Source of the DNA: an uncultured Myxococcales bacterium
GTDB lineage: Bacteria > Myxococcota_A > UBA9042
DNA length: 64,000 nucleotides
Direction: 5' to 3'
Assembly (NCBI GenBank): GCA_903919145.1
Contig: CAIXGW010000016.1
Span: 49,367 to 113,366 of the forward strand
Both the position numbers and the translations under genes were made by a program. Below the pieces are notes generated by a model. It saw only the letters and a list, made by a program, of their open reading frames with translations, did not search any database and was not told the DNA's origin. Positions within the stretch are counted from its first letter, which is position 1; each line of letters begins with the position of its first letter. Below, piece after piece: positions 1-10,600 of the stretch.

Positions 1-1289
1 GCCAGGCACTGGGCGATCAGCTTGGCCAGGTCGGGATCCACGCCGGGGGCCAGCGACTCGACTTTGGGCGGCGGCGCGTTCTGGTGCAGGTCCCCAAGCT
101 CTTGGGCGGTGCTGGCTTTGAACGGCACCTTCTTGGTCAAGCAGACGTACAGAATGATGCCAAGGGCATAGATGTCGGTGCGTGCGTCGCCCCGCTGGCC
201 CAGCCACTGCTCTGGCGCCATGTAGGTGGGCGTGCCGCGGCCCGCTGAAGTGACCTCCCACGGCACGTTGGCTACCGGCTGCATCGGCTCGTCTGGGCTT
301 GTCTGTGTCTCGTCTACGGCGGTGGCGATGCCAAAATCCATGATCACGGCGCGGCGATGATCTTTGACCAGCATGATGTTGGCTGGCTTCAGATCGCGGT
401 GCACCACACCTGCGCGGTGGGCTGCGCGCAGCCCTTTGCACAGCGGCACGGCGATCTCGCGCAGCTGGTCAGACGTCAGCGGCTCGCCGCGCTTTAGGCG
501 ATCGACCAACGTCTCGCCCTCCAAGAATTCCATGGTCAGGTAGTGGACACCCCCCGCCTCGCCCAGGTCGTAGGTGCGCGCCACCCCGGGGTGATTGATG
601 GCGTGGGCAATAGCCACCTCGCGGCGGAACCGCTCCAGGTCTTCTTCGGTGATGCTGTGGCGGTCGGCAAACAGGGTCTTGAGCGCGACCTTGCGGCGCA
701 GCAGCATGTCTTCACACAGCCACACCGCCCCCATGCCCCCTTCGCCTAGCTTTTGCAGCATGCGATAGCGACCGTTGAGCGGGCGACCAGAGCTCCAGTC
801 AATAGCGCGGATGGCTCCCGGGCGGGCGCGATGGGCCCTGCCCGCAGGCGGCGGCGCCGGTGGCGGAGTGGTGTGCCCGGCCACGTGGGCGCTCTGGGCT
901 TGCAGCGCTGGCGCGGCCGCTTGCGCCGGTCCTGGAGGCCGAGCCGCGGAGGGCTGAGCGGGACCATGCGCGGGCGTCCGCACGGGCGCTGGCTGCGGCT
1001 CTGGCGGTGCGGGCGGCTGGGCCACCGCAGCGGCAGCCAGTGGCGCCGGCGAAACCCGCTGGACTGGCTGTACCGGCTGTACCGGCTGTACCGGCTGTAC
1101 CGGCTGGGCGGGCTGGGGCCCAGGTGGGGGGCGCCGGCCGTGGGTTGGCAGCGTTGGACCGTCAGAATTGGCAGGGCGCGCCAGGGGATTGCGCGGCGGC
1201 GGTCGCCCACCGGGGGGCGGCGGCGCGGCTGGCGGCGGGCTGCCTGGGCGACGCAGTGGCTCTGGACGCGGGGGGTCGTCGCGGCTCAC
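1..1289 (-). CDS. Serine/threonine protein kinase, partial (runs off the left edge)
   Basis: Reverse-strand translation reads GRYRMLQKLGEGGMGAV...HRDLKPANIML...DFGIA...GTPTYMAPEQW...DIYALG; Pro-rich N-terminus; likely GTG start at 1289. Open-ended, so missing from the ORF track. Confidence 0.88.
   Translation of the reverse strand, partial: MSRDDPPRPEPLRRPGSPPPAAPPPPGGRPPPRNPLARPANSDGPTLPTHGRRPPPGPQPAQPVQPVQPVQPVQPVQRVSPAPLAAAAVAQPPAPPEPQPAPVRTPAHGPAQPSAARPPGPAQAAAPALQAQSAHVAGHTTPPPAPPPAGRAHRARPGAIRAIDWSSGRPLNGRYRMLQKLGEGGMGAVWLCEDMLLRRKVALKTLFADRHSITEEDLERFRREVAIAHAINHPGVARTYDLGEAGGVHYLTMEFLEGETLVDRLKRGEPLTSDQLREIAVPLCKGLRAAHRAGVVHRDLKPANIMLVKDHRRAVIMDFGIATAVDETQTSPDEPMQPVANVPWEVTSAGRGTPTYMAPEQWLGQRGDARTDIYALGIILYVCLTKKVPFKASTAQELGDLHQNAPPPKVESLAPGVDPDLAKLIAQCL
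1066..1110. repeat. 9-bp in-frame tandem repeat GGCTGTACC (4 perfect copies plus 1 degenerate)
   Basis: ggctgtaccggctgtaccggctgtaccggctgtaccggctgggcg; encodes a (PVQ)n linker in the kinase N-terminus. Confidence 0.9.
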
Positions 1290-1292
1290 GGC

Positions 1293-3131
1293 TCAAATCT
1301 CCTGCGCCGCGGCTTGGTCGGCTCTTGCAAGTGCCCGGCGGAAGCGGCGGCTGGGCGCCAGCAGCACGGCCAACACGACCATGGCTGCCACCTGCCCGGC
1401 ACCCAGGATCAACCACAGGCGCATCAACAGGGCCTCCAGCGCACCGCTGGTCACGTCCACGCCGACCACATAGGGCGCTTTGGTGCGGCCAGAGGGCACA
1501 GGGGCATAGCCGGACATCACGACATGGAACTTGTCTTGGGCAAAATTGTCGTCGGTGTTGGGCGTGCCGCTCAGCCACACCTGCGATGCGCGCGGAAAGC
1601 GCGTGGTGTCAAAGAGGGTGCCGGGCGGCTCCGCCGATTCTTCGCTCTCAGGCTCGATCTTGCCGTTGTCATTCAGGTCGCGATCGAGGTCATAGACGTA
1701 GGGCCAATTGGTGGTCCCCGCTACCGGGCGCAGCACGTAAAAGTAGGTCCCGTCAGGGTTGGCCGTTTGGATCTTGCTGATCTTGGACCGGATCCTCTGC
1801 CACGCCGGCTTGCCTACGTCTGCAGGAGTCACGACGGCATCCAGATCCGCCGGGTCCAAGGCATCGGCGGTGATGACCGCCAGCCGTCGCAGAGAGGGTT
1901 TCAGCTCTCTGAGCAGCGCCGAGGCCACCAGCTGGTACAGGGCAAAGCCAATGACAAACATGCCAATCGCCGACGCCGCGATCCCCAAGGACAGCTGCAG
2001 GGCGTAGGCCTTGCGGCGCGCCGTTCTCTCCAGCCGCTCCAGCACTTCATCCATGTCGCGTGGCCTGGCGTCGGGGGCCTTGGCCAAGCAGTCGCGGATC
2101 AGCTTGGCCAGGTCGGGATCCACGTCCTTGGCTACCTTGGCGACGTCCGGCACGGGCGCGGACTTGTGCATTTCGGCCATTTCATCTGTTGTCTCGGCAG
2201 AGTAGGGCGCCTCGCCCGTCAGGCACACGTAGAGGATGACGCCAAGGGCGTAGATGTCGGTCCGCGGGTCACCGGTGTTCTGGTTCCACTGCTCTGGCGC
2301 CATATACACAGGGGTGCCCAGGCCTGCCGAGGTAACATCCCAATTTGCAGGAACTTTGCCATCTGGGCGGCGAGTGTGGGCAGAAGTAATCCCGTCGCGC
2401 AGATCATGGAAGGAGGCGGCGATGCCAAAGTCCATGATCGACACTTTGCGGTCATCTCCCGTCAGCATGATGTTGGCGGGCTTCAGATCGCGGTGCACCA
2501 CGCCGGCCTTGTGGGCAGCCCGCAAGCCGCGGCACAGGGCCACAGCCAGCTCGCGCACTTCCTTGGAAGACATCACCGGACCGTCTTTGATCCGCTGCAT
2601 CAGGGTCTGCCCGCGCAGGTACTCCATGGTGATGTAGTGCACGCCGCCCATTTCGCCCAAGTCGTACGTTCTGGCGATGGCCGGGTGGCTGACGGCGTGG
2701 GCCAGAGCCACTTCCTTGCGAAATCGCTCGATGTCGTCGGGTTCAAACAGGTCTTCGTCCCACAGGGCCTTGACCGCGACCTTGCGGCGCAGCAGCAGAT
2801 CATCGGCCAAATAGACCGTGCCCATGCCGCCTTCGCCCAGCTTGTCGATCATCCGGTAGCGCCCAGAGAGGGGCTTGCCGGCGGTCCATTCCAGCCGCGA
2901 CACGTGGTGCTGCACTGCCGGCTTGGCCGGGGCCGCCCGGTAGGCGTTTTGGCCGCCCGGTCCAGGGGGCATGATCGAGCCCGGACGCCCCGCCGGCGGT
3001 ACCACATCCATCGCCACGGTCGGCATAAAGTCTGCAGCTGGCTTGGCTGCTGGCATGGGCGGAGACGTCATGCGCCGCGCAGGCAGCGTCGCGTGGGGCT
3101 CGTGGTCTGGATGGTTGGTGCCGTTGGACAT
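1293..3131 (-). CDS. Serine/threonine protein kinase with C-terminal TM/sensor-like domain
   Basis: GRYRMIDKLGEGGMGTVYLADDLLLRRKVAVKAL...HRDLKPANIMLTGDD...DFGIA...APEQW; TM segments after the kinase domain; start taken at MSNGTNHPDHEPH. Confidence 0.92.
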   Translation of the reverse strand: MSNGTNHPDHEPHATLPARRMTSPPMPAAKPAADFMPTVAMDVVPPAGRPGSIMPPGPGGQNAYRAAPAKPAVQHHVSRLEWTAGKPLSGRYRMIDKLGEGGMGTVYLADDLLLRRKVAVKALWDEDLFEPDDIERFRKEVALAHAVSHPAIARTYDLGEMGGVHYITMEYLRGQTLMQRIKDGPVMSSKEVRELAVALCRGLRAAHKAGVVHRDLKPANIMLTGDDRKVSIMDFGIAASFHDLRDGITSAHTRRPDGKVPANWDVTSAGLGTPVYMAPEQWNQNTGDPRTDIYALGVILYVCLTGEAPYSAETTDEMAEMHKSAPVPDVAKVAKDVDPDLAKLIRDCLAKAPDARPRDMDEVLERLERTARRKAYALQLSLGIAASAIGMFVIGFALYQLVASALLRELKPSLRRLAVITADALDPADLDAVVTPADVGKPAWQRIRSKISKIQTANPDGTYFYVLRPVAGTTNWPYVYDLDRDLNDNGKIEPESEESAEPPGTLFDTTRFPRASQVWLSGTPNTDDNFAQDKFHVVMSGYAPVPSGRTKAPYVVGVDVTSGALEALLMRLWLILGAGQVAAMVVLAVLLAPSRRFRRALARADQAAAQEI

Positions 3132-3267
3132 CGCCTCCGCTCGCAGGCCAAACCTAATGAGGCCAAGGGTAGACTGCGGTGCTAGCTGCCCATCCGTCAA
3201 GATGCCTCTGCCTTGCGACGCAAAGTTGCCCCTTGCAGATAGCCGCCGGTCCGCTACGCTAGGGGGC

Positions 3268-4413
3268 ATGAGTGACCTACACGCCATCGCCAATGCCAAT
3301 GATCTGAAACACGCGCTGCAGTCCGGGCAACTGGAACGCTGCGAAATTGGTCCAGTCGACCTGCCGCCCATGGAGGCGCCCGCCGTCCGGGTCAACCACG
3401 TGCGCATGACGGGGACCAAGCTGGTTGGGCTGCACTGCGCCGGCTGGTCGGCCAATCGCTGGCAGGCCCGCGGGGTGCTGTTGCGCGGCAGCCGGCTGGA
3501 GAAGGCAGAGCTGCACCACTGCGACCTGTCCAATTGCCACGGCCAAGAATTGCACTGGCCGGCCAGCAAGTTGTTTGACACTCGGTTTGTAGAGACCCCC
3601 TTGACCAATGCCAATCTTGGCCGGTCAGTGCTGGTCGGCTGCGAATTTGCCCAGTCGGACCTGAACCATGCCAACCTGACGGAGTCGCTGCTGCTTGGCT
3701 GCCGATTCACCGATGCCCGCCAGGGCGGCGCCGTGCTGGACAACATCAACCTGTCTGGCGCAGTGCTGTGCAATGTCGACCTGCGCGGTGCCAACTTGTT
3801 CCGCGCCAGTTTTGCCAATGCCGTGCTGGTGGGCGTGGATCTGCGCGAAGCCAACCTCACCGGGGTCAGCTTCCGCAACGCCGTCATCGTCGACGTCAAG
3901 ACGGATCGCGCCGACCTCAGCGGCACCACCCATCAGGAATTCACCAGCGCCGGCTCGTCGATGATGGAGGCGTTTGAGCGCCTCCGCCACCTCAGCCCTG
4001 ACGTCACCGCCATGATCGCTGCGGCCCTGCTGCTGCGGTCCCCTGGAGCCACCGCCGCGCCAACGGCAGGCAGCAGTTCGGGCCAGAGCAGTGGCGACCC
4101 GCTGGCATCGCTGCTGCGCCTGAACTTTGCCGCCATGGTTCGCGAGCTGCAGGGCCGCGGCGGACCGCAGGAGCTCGGCCAGCTGCGCGTCGAGGGCGAC
4201 CATGTGTTTGCCCGCTCCGTCAGCGGCGAGGAGGTGCGTCTGACGTCGTCTGCCGCCGCCCCGCCACGAGTGGCACCGCAGATGCGCGCCGTCGATCCTC
4301 CTGGGTCTGGCGCTGGTTCAGGCTCGTCGGCCGCCCGCAGCGCCCCGCCGCCCGCCGCGTCGCCGGCTCCGCCTGCCGCAGGTGGACGCTTCTCAGGCCT
4401 TGAGATCGATTGA
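3268..4413 (+). CDS. Pentapeptide-repeat-like protein
   Basis: A(D/N)LxxA-type repeats: TNANLGRSVLVGCEFAQSDLNHANLTESLLLGCRF...DLRGANLFRASFANAVLVGVDLREANLTGVSF. Confidence 0.85.
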   Translation: MSDLHAIANANDLKHALQSGQLERCEIGPVDLPPMEAPAVRVNHVRMTGTKLVGLHCAGWSANRWQARGVLLRGSRLEKAELHHCDLSNCHGQELHWPASKLFDTRFVETPLTNANLGRSVLVGCEFAQSDLNHANLTESLLLGCRFTDARQGGAVLDNINLSGAVLCNVDLRGANLFRASFANAVLVGVDLREANLTGVSFRNAVIVDVKTDRADLSGTTHQEFTSAGSSMMEAFERLRHLSPDVTAMIAAALLLRSPGATAAPTAGSSSGQSSGDPLASLLRLNFAAMVRELQGRGGPQELGQLRVEGDHVFARSVSGEEVRLTSSAAAPPRVAPQMRAVDPPGSGAGSGSSAARSAPPPAASPAPPAAGGRFSGLEID

Positions 4414-4784
4414 TGAAGGGCTGGCGCCTGCTGCTTGGGGTAGCGGGCTTGGGGCTGCTGCCCATGCTTGGCGGTGGGGCGGACGCGCTGGCGGCGGCCC
4501 CAGTCGTTCAGGTGCAGGTCAGCCGCGCTAGTCCGTGCGACCAAGATACCATTGCAGGAATGCTGAAGTCTGCCCAAGGCCGCATCCGCCGCTGCGTCGA
4601 TGGCGCGCCGGGCAGCTGGAGCGCCAAAGTACAGCTGACGCAGAGCCAGCCCGCGGCCGCAAGGCAGGTCCATTCGACCTTTGAGCCGCGCCAGCAGCGC
4701 TGCCTGATGGCCCGCGTGGTGCGGCCCCTGCGGGCCACGGGCGCCAAACAGTGCTTGCCGCAGCTGAAGATTGTGGTCGACTAG
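4410..4784 (+). CDS. Hypothetical secreted protein
   Basis: ATGA overlap with the upstream gene; N-terminal hydrophobic signal-like segment MKGWRLLLGVAGLGLLPMLGGGADALA. Confidence 0.65.
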   Translation: MMKGWRLLLGVAGLGLLPMLGGGADALAAAPVVQVQVSRASPCDQDTIAGMLKSAQGRIRRCVDGAPGSWSAKVQLTQSQPAAARQVHSTFEPRQQRCLMARVVRPLRATGAKQCLPQLKIVVD

Positions 4785-4830
4785 CGCTGGCGGTCGCAGC
4801 ACCTGCTCGCGCAACAGACAAGGGGGGCTC

Positions 4831-6078
4831 ATGACCATCGGTCGGTCGGGTGATCAAGACTACAGGTGTCGCCGGTGGTTGGCGGTGTGGGCCCTGGGCG
4901 CTCTGGTGGCGACCGGCTGTGCTACGGAAGCCGCGGAGCCAGCCAAGCCCGCGGCCAAGCTGTTGATCAGCGGCACCTTTACCATTGACGTCGAGGGGGC
5001 TGTCCAGACAGTCAGCTATGCCGACGTGCTGGCAGAGGTCCACGCCGTTCACAAGACAGCCGCCGATGCCAAGAGCTACGCCTGCATTGCCCAGCTTGAC
5101 GTGGCCATGGAGAAGCCAGATGGCTCATGCCGGCTGGAATTGAGTTTCGCGCCCAGCTCAGAAGGGTTGCGGGTAACCGGCGGTCAGTTCCACGTGGTTC
5201 GCGGCATCACGGCCGGTGGCGCCGTGGTCAAGACGGTGCCCTGCGGCAGCGGCTGGCCAGAAGCTTCGACCAAGCCTTTGGTCTATTCCGTGCTGGAAGG
5301 GCAGGGCGGCATCAACCTGGACCCGTTGCCGCCGGGCAAAGGTCAGCTGGCCGTGGCGCGCTTGAGCGACTTGAACTTGAGCTTGACCGGCAAGGCCTTG
5401 TTCAAGAAAGGCTTTGCCACCAAGATTGCCGTGGACCTCTCGGCCATCAAGCTCAAGGGCGAGCTGGACAGTACTGGCGACCCCAAGGCCAGCTGCGGCG
5501 CTGCCACCTTTCCGACCGGCGTCAGCTACTGTGCCAAAGCCGGAGCACCGCCAGAGGGCAGCACGCCAGGCACGGCACTGCGCCGCACCGTCAAGCTGCT
5601 GACTTGCCAGGGAGAGGAGCCGTTTGACCTGGGCGAGCTGTGCGGCAACGAAGCGATCTGGGTCATCGACTGGCGCGACTGGAGCGGCTCCAAGCTGCTG
5701 ACGCAGATTCCCCAAGTGCTGGATCTGCTGCCCAAACGTCAGATCGGCATCGCGGTAGTTGTGGCTGAGGGCAAGACCAAGATCGTCGACAAGGACCCGG
5801 CTACAGGTGCCACCACGGCCGACGGCCCGGCGCCCACAGCTGCAGAATGTCAGGAGATCGCCAAGCAGGCGGGGTTGCCGCCGTCAGTCATCCTGCTGTT
5901 CGACAAAGACAAGCAGTTGATCATGCAAGACAAAGAGCTGGTATCGGCAGCGTTTGTGCCGCGGATGCTGTTTGCCAAGCCAGACGGCAAGATTGTCTCT
6001 GTGCTGCCAGGTCAAGACGGCACGGCGCCCACCAATGACCAGATCGTCGCGGCTATCAAAGCGATTACGGGGCCCTGA
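4831..6078 (+). CDS. Hypothetical lipoprotein
   Basis: Lipobox-like WLAVWALGALVATGCATEAAEPAKPAAK; full-length ORF. Confidence 0.75.
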   Translation: MTIGRSGDQDYRCRRWLAVWALGALVATGCATEAAEPAKPAAKLLISGTFTIDVEGAVQTVSYADVLAEVHAVHKTAADAKSYACIAQLDVAMEKPDGSCRLELSFAPSSEGLRVTGGQFHVVRGITAGGAVVKTVPCGSGWPEASTKPLVYSVLEGQGGINLDPLPPGKGQLAVARLSDLNLSLTGKALFKKGFATKIAVDLSAIKLKGELDSTGDPKASCGAATFPTGVSYCAKAGAPPEGSTPGTALRRTVKLLTCQGEEPFDLGELCGNEAIWVIDWRDWSGSKLLTQIPQVLDLLPKRQIGIAVVVAEGKTKIVDKDPATGATTADGPAPTAAECQEIAKQAGLPPSVILLFDKDKQLIMQDKELVSAAFVPRMLFAKPDGKIVSVLPGQDGTAPTNDQIVAAIKAITGP

Positions 6079-7450
6079 CCCCGGGGGCAGCGGCGGGGGT
6101 CGGCGCCGCCGCGGGCTCTACGGCCTCGTCATCCGGTGGCGTGGCGGGCCTTGCCGGCGCGACTGGAGTGCCCTTGGCCGAGCGCACATCGTCCAGACTC
6201 AGGCCAAGCTCTGCGGCGCGGCGTTCGCGAACTTCTTCAAGCTTAGACAGGCGCTTGGCAAGGGCAGCCAGCTCGGCAGGGGTGGCCTTGCCTTCCTGCT
6301 GGGCCAGCTCGACGGCGGCAGCGTCCAGGTCGCCGGTCTCCAACAGCAGCTCGGCCAGGCGCAGACTGCCCCCCACCATCGACGGCAGGGCGCGCACCCC
6401 GGGGCGCAGCTTGGGCGCTGCAAGGCTGAGCGGGGCCACCAGGGCGACCTTGCCGCGGAAGCGCGGCAGAGGCTCGACCACCACGATGCCGCGGGCATCG
6501 GTGCCGAGCCAGCGCATCCCGTCTGGGGCCACGCTGGCGTCTTGCCACGGCTGGTCACCGCGCACCAGCTCCACGCTGTCTGGCAGGGTCCACTCGGCCC
6601 AGCCCTTGGCGTCGTCGCTGCGAAAGGTTCTCATGCCCAAGCGGAATTTGCAGGCACGGCTGGGGGGGCGCGGGTAGTACACAGCTACGCCGGCGCTGTC
6701 TCGCATCCAGTCGATGGCAAACGTACCGGCGGGCAAGGCGGTACGGCTGATCTGGCCGCTGGCCGCACCAAAACGGCCTTCTCCTTGCAGAATCGGGCCA
6801 ATCACCGACGCCTTGATGCGGGTGTTGGGAGAAATCGCCCCCAGCCGCGGGGTGCGGCGGTCCTCTGGCCAGCCCGGGCGGGCCTCCATGCGCGTCTGTG
6901 CGCCTGGCTCCAGGCCTTTGCGCAGGGCCACTCGCCGCGGCGCCGTCCAATTCAGGCAGCCTTTGCCCGCAGCCGCGGCCCGGGCAATCACGACCTGCAG
7001 GGCCAGCTGATCGGCGGGACCCAGGCCCACAGCGTCGACCACGGCCTCGCCTGCGGCCAGCGGCGCCGTACCGACCAGCACGGTCTTGCCGCCATCGGGG
7101 TCGACCGCCCAGGCTTCGCCGCCAGCGGTGACGGCATAGACCCAGGCACCGTCTGGAGAAAATGCCAGCGCGGCAATGCCTTTCTTCTCCAGCAGCCGGC
7201 GCCGCTCCAGCGTCAAAGCGTTGGTGATGAGCAGCTTTGAGCCGTCGCTGCTGGCGATCTCTACCCGGTAGGGCGCCGACTGCATCAGCCGCGCCGCCAG
7301 CTGGGCGCGGCCTTCGGCGGCCTTGGCCGGGACGTCCGCCAGTGCCACCGCCGGCCCCAGCCAGGCACTGGTCAGCACCAGCCAGGTCAGGAAACGGCCT
7401 GACACAATTGGCAAACTGGCGGCATTGCGTGGGCAGGCGGGCAGGGACAT
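6065..7450 (-). CDS. Hypothetical secreted protein, beta-propeller/WD-like content
   Basis: Signal peptide region MSLPACPRN...LTWLVLTSAWLGPAVALA; ALAFSPDGAWVYAVTAGGEAWAVDPDGG motif. Confidence 0.7.
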   Translation of the reverse strand: MSLPACPRNAASLPIVSGRFLTWLVLTSAWLGPAVALADVPAKAAEGRAQLAARLMQSAPYRVEIASSDGSKLLITNALTLERRRLLEKKGIAALAFSPDGAWVYAVTAGGEAWAVDPDGGKTVLVGTAPLAAGEAVVDAVGLGPADQLALQVVIARAAAAGKGCLNWTAPRRVALRKGLEPGAQTRMEARPGWPEDRRTPRLGAISPNTRIKASVIGPILQGEGRFGAASGQISRTALPAGTFAIDWMRDSAGVAVYYPRPPSRACKFRLGMRTFRSDDAKGWAEWTLPDSVELVRGDQPWQDASVAPDGMRWLGTDARGIVVVEPLPRFRGKVALVAPLSLAAPKLRPGVRALPSMVGGSLRLAELLLETGDLDAAAVELAQQEGKATPAELAALAKRLSKLEEVRERRAAELGLSLDDVRSAKGTPVAPARPATPPDDEAVEPAAAPTPAAAPGVRAP

Positions 7451-7681
7451 CGCTGGCTCCGGCGGAATCTGCTGGCCATTGTAGCCCAGACCCCGCCAGA
7501 CCGCGCGCAAATCGCCGGTCCAGCGCAAGGTCCGCGGCGAGCACCTATCGAACGAAGGGGGGGCGGGGCCTTGCCGCTCAACTAGACCAGCAACCTTGGC
7601 CAGGCTTTTCAGCCATCCACCCGCCAGCCAACTGGTCACTGTCCAACAGGTCCGTGGGGCACACAGGCAGACGCGCCGGGC

Positions 7682-10600
7682 CTACTTGGACTTCCACGGT
7701 GGGTCATAGCCAGGCTGCGGCTGCGGCGTTGGCTGCATCTGCGGTTGGTAGTTGGGCGCGCCCAGCAGATCGGGCTCATCGGTGCTGCGCACGGCGTAGG
7801 CCCAGGAGATCCAGGCCCAGGAAGACAGCAACTTGGAAGAAAAAGCGTCGACTGTCAGCCCCGGTGAGTAGACCCGCCACAGCCGCACGTACGCCGTCCC
7901 CTGTGGCAGCGGCGAGCTGGCGCCCATCGCCGCAAAGTCGGGCAGCTGGACCGCCATCACGGTGCCTTTGACAAACAATTCCCAGCGGGTCTGGTAGCTG
8001 TAGTCGGCGATGCGCACGATGTTCAGGGTCGGGTCCAGGCCTGGCTCGGCGGTCCAGGTGACTTGCTGCGCGCCGCCCGGGCCGGAGATCGGCTGCCCAG
8101 GCACCGGCAGCAGCAAGTTGGGGTATTCCAAGTAGGGCCCGATGACCAGCACCGGCTGGCCGGCGGCGATGCGCCCGCCGTCAAAAGTGGGCAACCACCC
8201 GCGCAGGTCCACCCGCAGATCGCTGGCTGACAGGTCCTGGACTTCGCCGCTGGGGTGGATGCGCAGCCACGTGCCTTGACCACCCACGGCCTCGATCGGC
8301 AATCCGGCGCCTGAGCCGCGCACCGACCACAGCGGCTGGGTGATCCCGGTGGCAATGACTTTCCATTTGGCGCCATTCCAATGGGCCAGGTAGCCGCGGT
8401 CGCCGGCGACCCATACGTCGCTGTCGCTGGTGCCCCAGACCGAGCGCAGCGTCAGCCAAGTAGGGCTGGCCATTGCGCTGAAAACCATCGACTCCGCGGG
8501 GGTGATCTGCTCTGGCAGGGGGGCCGCCAGCTGCAGCGATCCGCTGACCACCGCGCCCTGGTCGCCAACCATCCACAGGGATCCCTGCGGGCTGTGCCAC
8601 AGAGCCTGAATCTGCTTGGCCGGCGGCAGCGGATCCCACTTGTTTTTGGGCGGCGCCGCCTCTGGCCACGGACCTGGATAGCCGGCCCAGTAAGCGCCGT
8701 TCCAGTGCATCAGCTGGCTCTGGTCATCCACGAGCCAGGCGTCCTGGGCGGTGCGGCCGGCGATGGCCACCACGTCTCTAGGGGCCTGTTGCGGCCAGCC
8801 TTGCCAGCCCAGGCCGGTCTTGCGCAGCAGCAGGCCGTCTTGACCGCCGATCCAGCCGTCGCCCTTGCCGTCGGGCGCCAGCCACACGGCGCGCAGGTCC
8901 GCGGCTGTCGGGCTCGGCTGGGGCGTAAAGTTGCCGCCGGTCCAGTGCAGGATGGTGCCGCGGTCGCCCACGGCTACCCGCAATTCGCCTGCACTATCCA
9001 GACTTGCCAGCGAACCCAGCGGTGCTCCAGAGGCGGCAGCCTTGGTGGCCCCGGGCGCCAGCCAGGCCATGCGATCCAGCCCGCGCGGGTCAATGTGCGT
9101 CGCCTGACTGGTGGTATTGGGCGAGGCACCGTAGGCCTGCGACAGGCCGCCGTACAATTCGTAGCGCAGGTCGCTGTTTTCGCCGCTCCACAGGCTTGGC
9201 GCCGGCTGCCGGTCAAAGACCAGGGTGTCGGTCTGGGCGTAAGTCGTTACCTGGCCGGTGGGGATATAACCTTCTGAACCCAGGCTAATTCCCGCCGTCA
9301 TTTGCCGCAGACCGGTGGCCTGAGCCCCCATGGGAATGCGGTCCATCCGCACCCGCATGGTGCGGTCCAGCGGCACCTGGATCTGCACCACCGCGCCGTC
9401 TTGCTGCTGGCCGGGGATCGAGAACAGCCGCCGCACCAGCCCCATCGCCAGCGGCACAAACTCGCCAGATATCTTGTCCACATAGCCGGATCGACAGAGG
9501 ATGGCGGTGTCACCGGGCGTCACCCTTACCGTGAATTTGCCCTTGCTGTCGGCCACGCCGTTGTTGGGGGATTGCGGCGGATAGCCAAAGATCGAGCCGC
9601 TGGACCCCTCGCAGCGCACTTGGGGCGTGCCGATGCGCGGCGTGCAGCGAAATTGTACCTTGGCAATGTCGGGGCCGACGGCGCGGCACTCGTAGCCGGG
9701 CTGGCAGTCACTGGCAGCCGTACACGGAAAAAGGCAATACTTTTGGGCAGTATTGGGCGGGACGGCAGCAGCCAGCGCCCCGGTGACCAGCGGCGGAGCG
9801 ACCTCCTGGCAGACCGTGCCAGCCAGACAGTCCAGCGGGGTGCTGCAGGGCTTGCACTGGCTGGCTACGGCCGGCTCGTTCTTGCAGCTGCCCATCGGAA
9901 AGACCGTGTATTTATCGGCATCTACCACGGTGCCGGTGACGTAGCTCGGCAGCGGTGGCGGGTCGCCGGTGCCGCCGCCGCTGCCACTACCCGAGGCGGC
10001 CGGCGGAAATTCCTGAAGGCGGACCGTGATGTTCTCTACATTGACGGCGACCACCGACGCTGCCGACCAGCCCGCCTTGGTTGCGTGGACATGCAGAGGC
10101 CCCGCCAGCCCCGGGGCAGAGATCGTGACCTGGCCATTGGCGTCGGTCAGGCCCTGCAGCTCGGTCTGGGGGTCGCTGCCAAGCACCACCAGCGCGCCGG
10201 GCACAGGGCCGATCTTGCCCTTCTTGAGCACCGTCACATTGACGGCACCGTCGATGGCGTCACCCCAGGTGCCGTTGTCTGCTGAGATCGGGTCAAAATA
10301 GACAAAAGCCTTGGGCAGCGAGCGCTGTTCGCCGCTGTGCAGTTGTGCCAGAAGGGTGGCCGCTCCTGGCTTTCCCGGCGGGGTCCGCAGGCGGATGGCG
10401 CCGTCGTGCAACACCTGAAACACCTTGACGGGGGCGTCGCCCAGCCACAGTGACTTGACCTTGCCAAGGCCGCCGCCGACCAGGGTCACCCAGGTGCCGC
10501 CAGCCTTGGCGCCCTTGCCGGGCAGCAGCCCCCACAAGCTGACGTCCGTAGGCAGATACTGCACCCCAGCGACCAGCGTGGCCTGGCTGCCGTCGGCGAA

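Noticed and set aside
753-3185. 810-aa plus-strand ORF
   Set aside because: Antisense shadow of the two kinase genes in a high-GC genome; Arg/Gly/His-rich with no recognisable domain.
5954-7240. 428-aa plus-strand ORF opposite the 6065-7450 gene
   Set aside because: Composition typical of antisense GC-frame ORFs; the minus-strand frame has a signal peptide and structured content.
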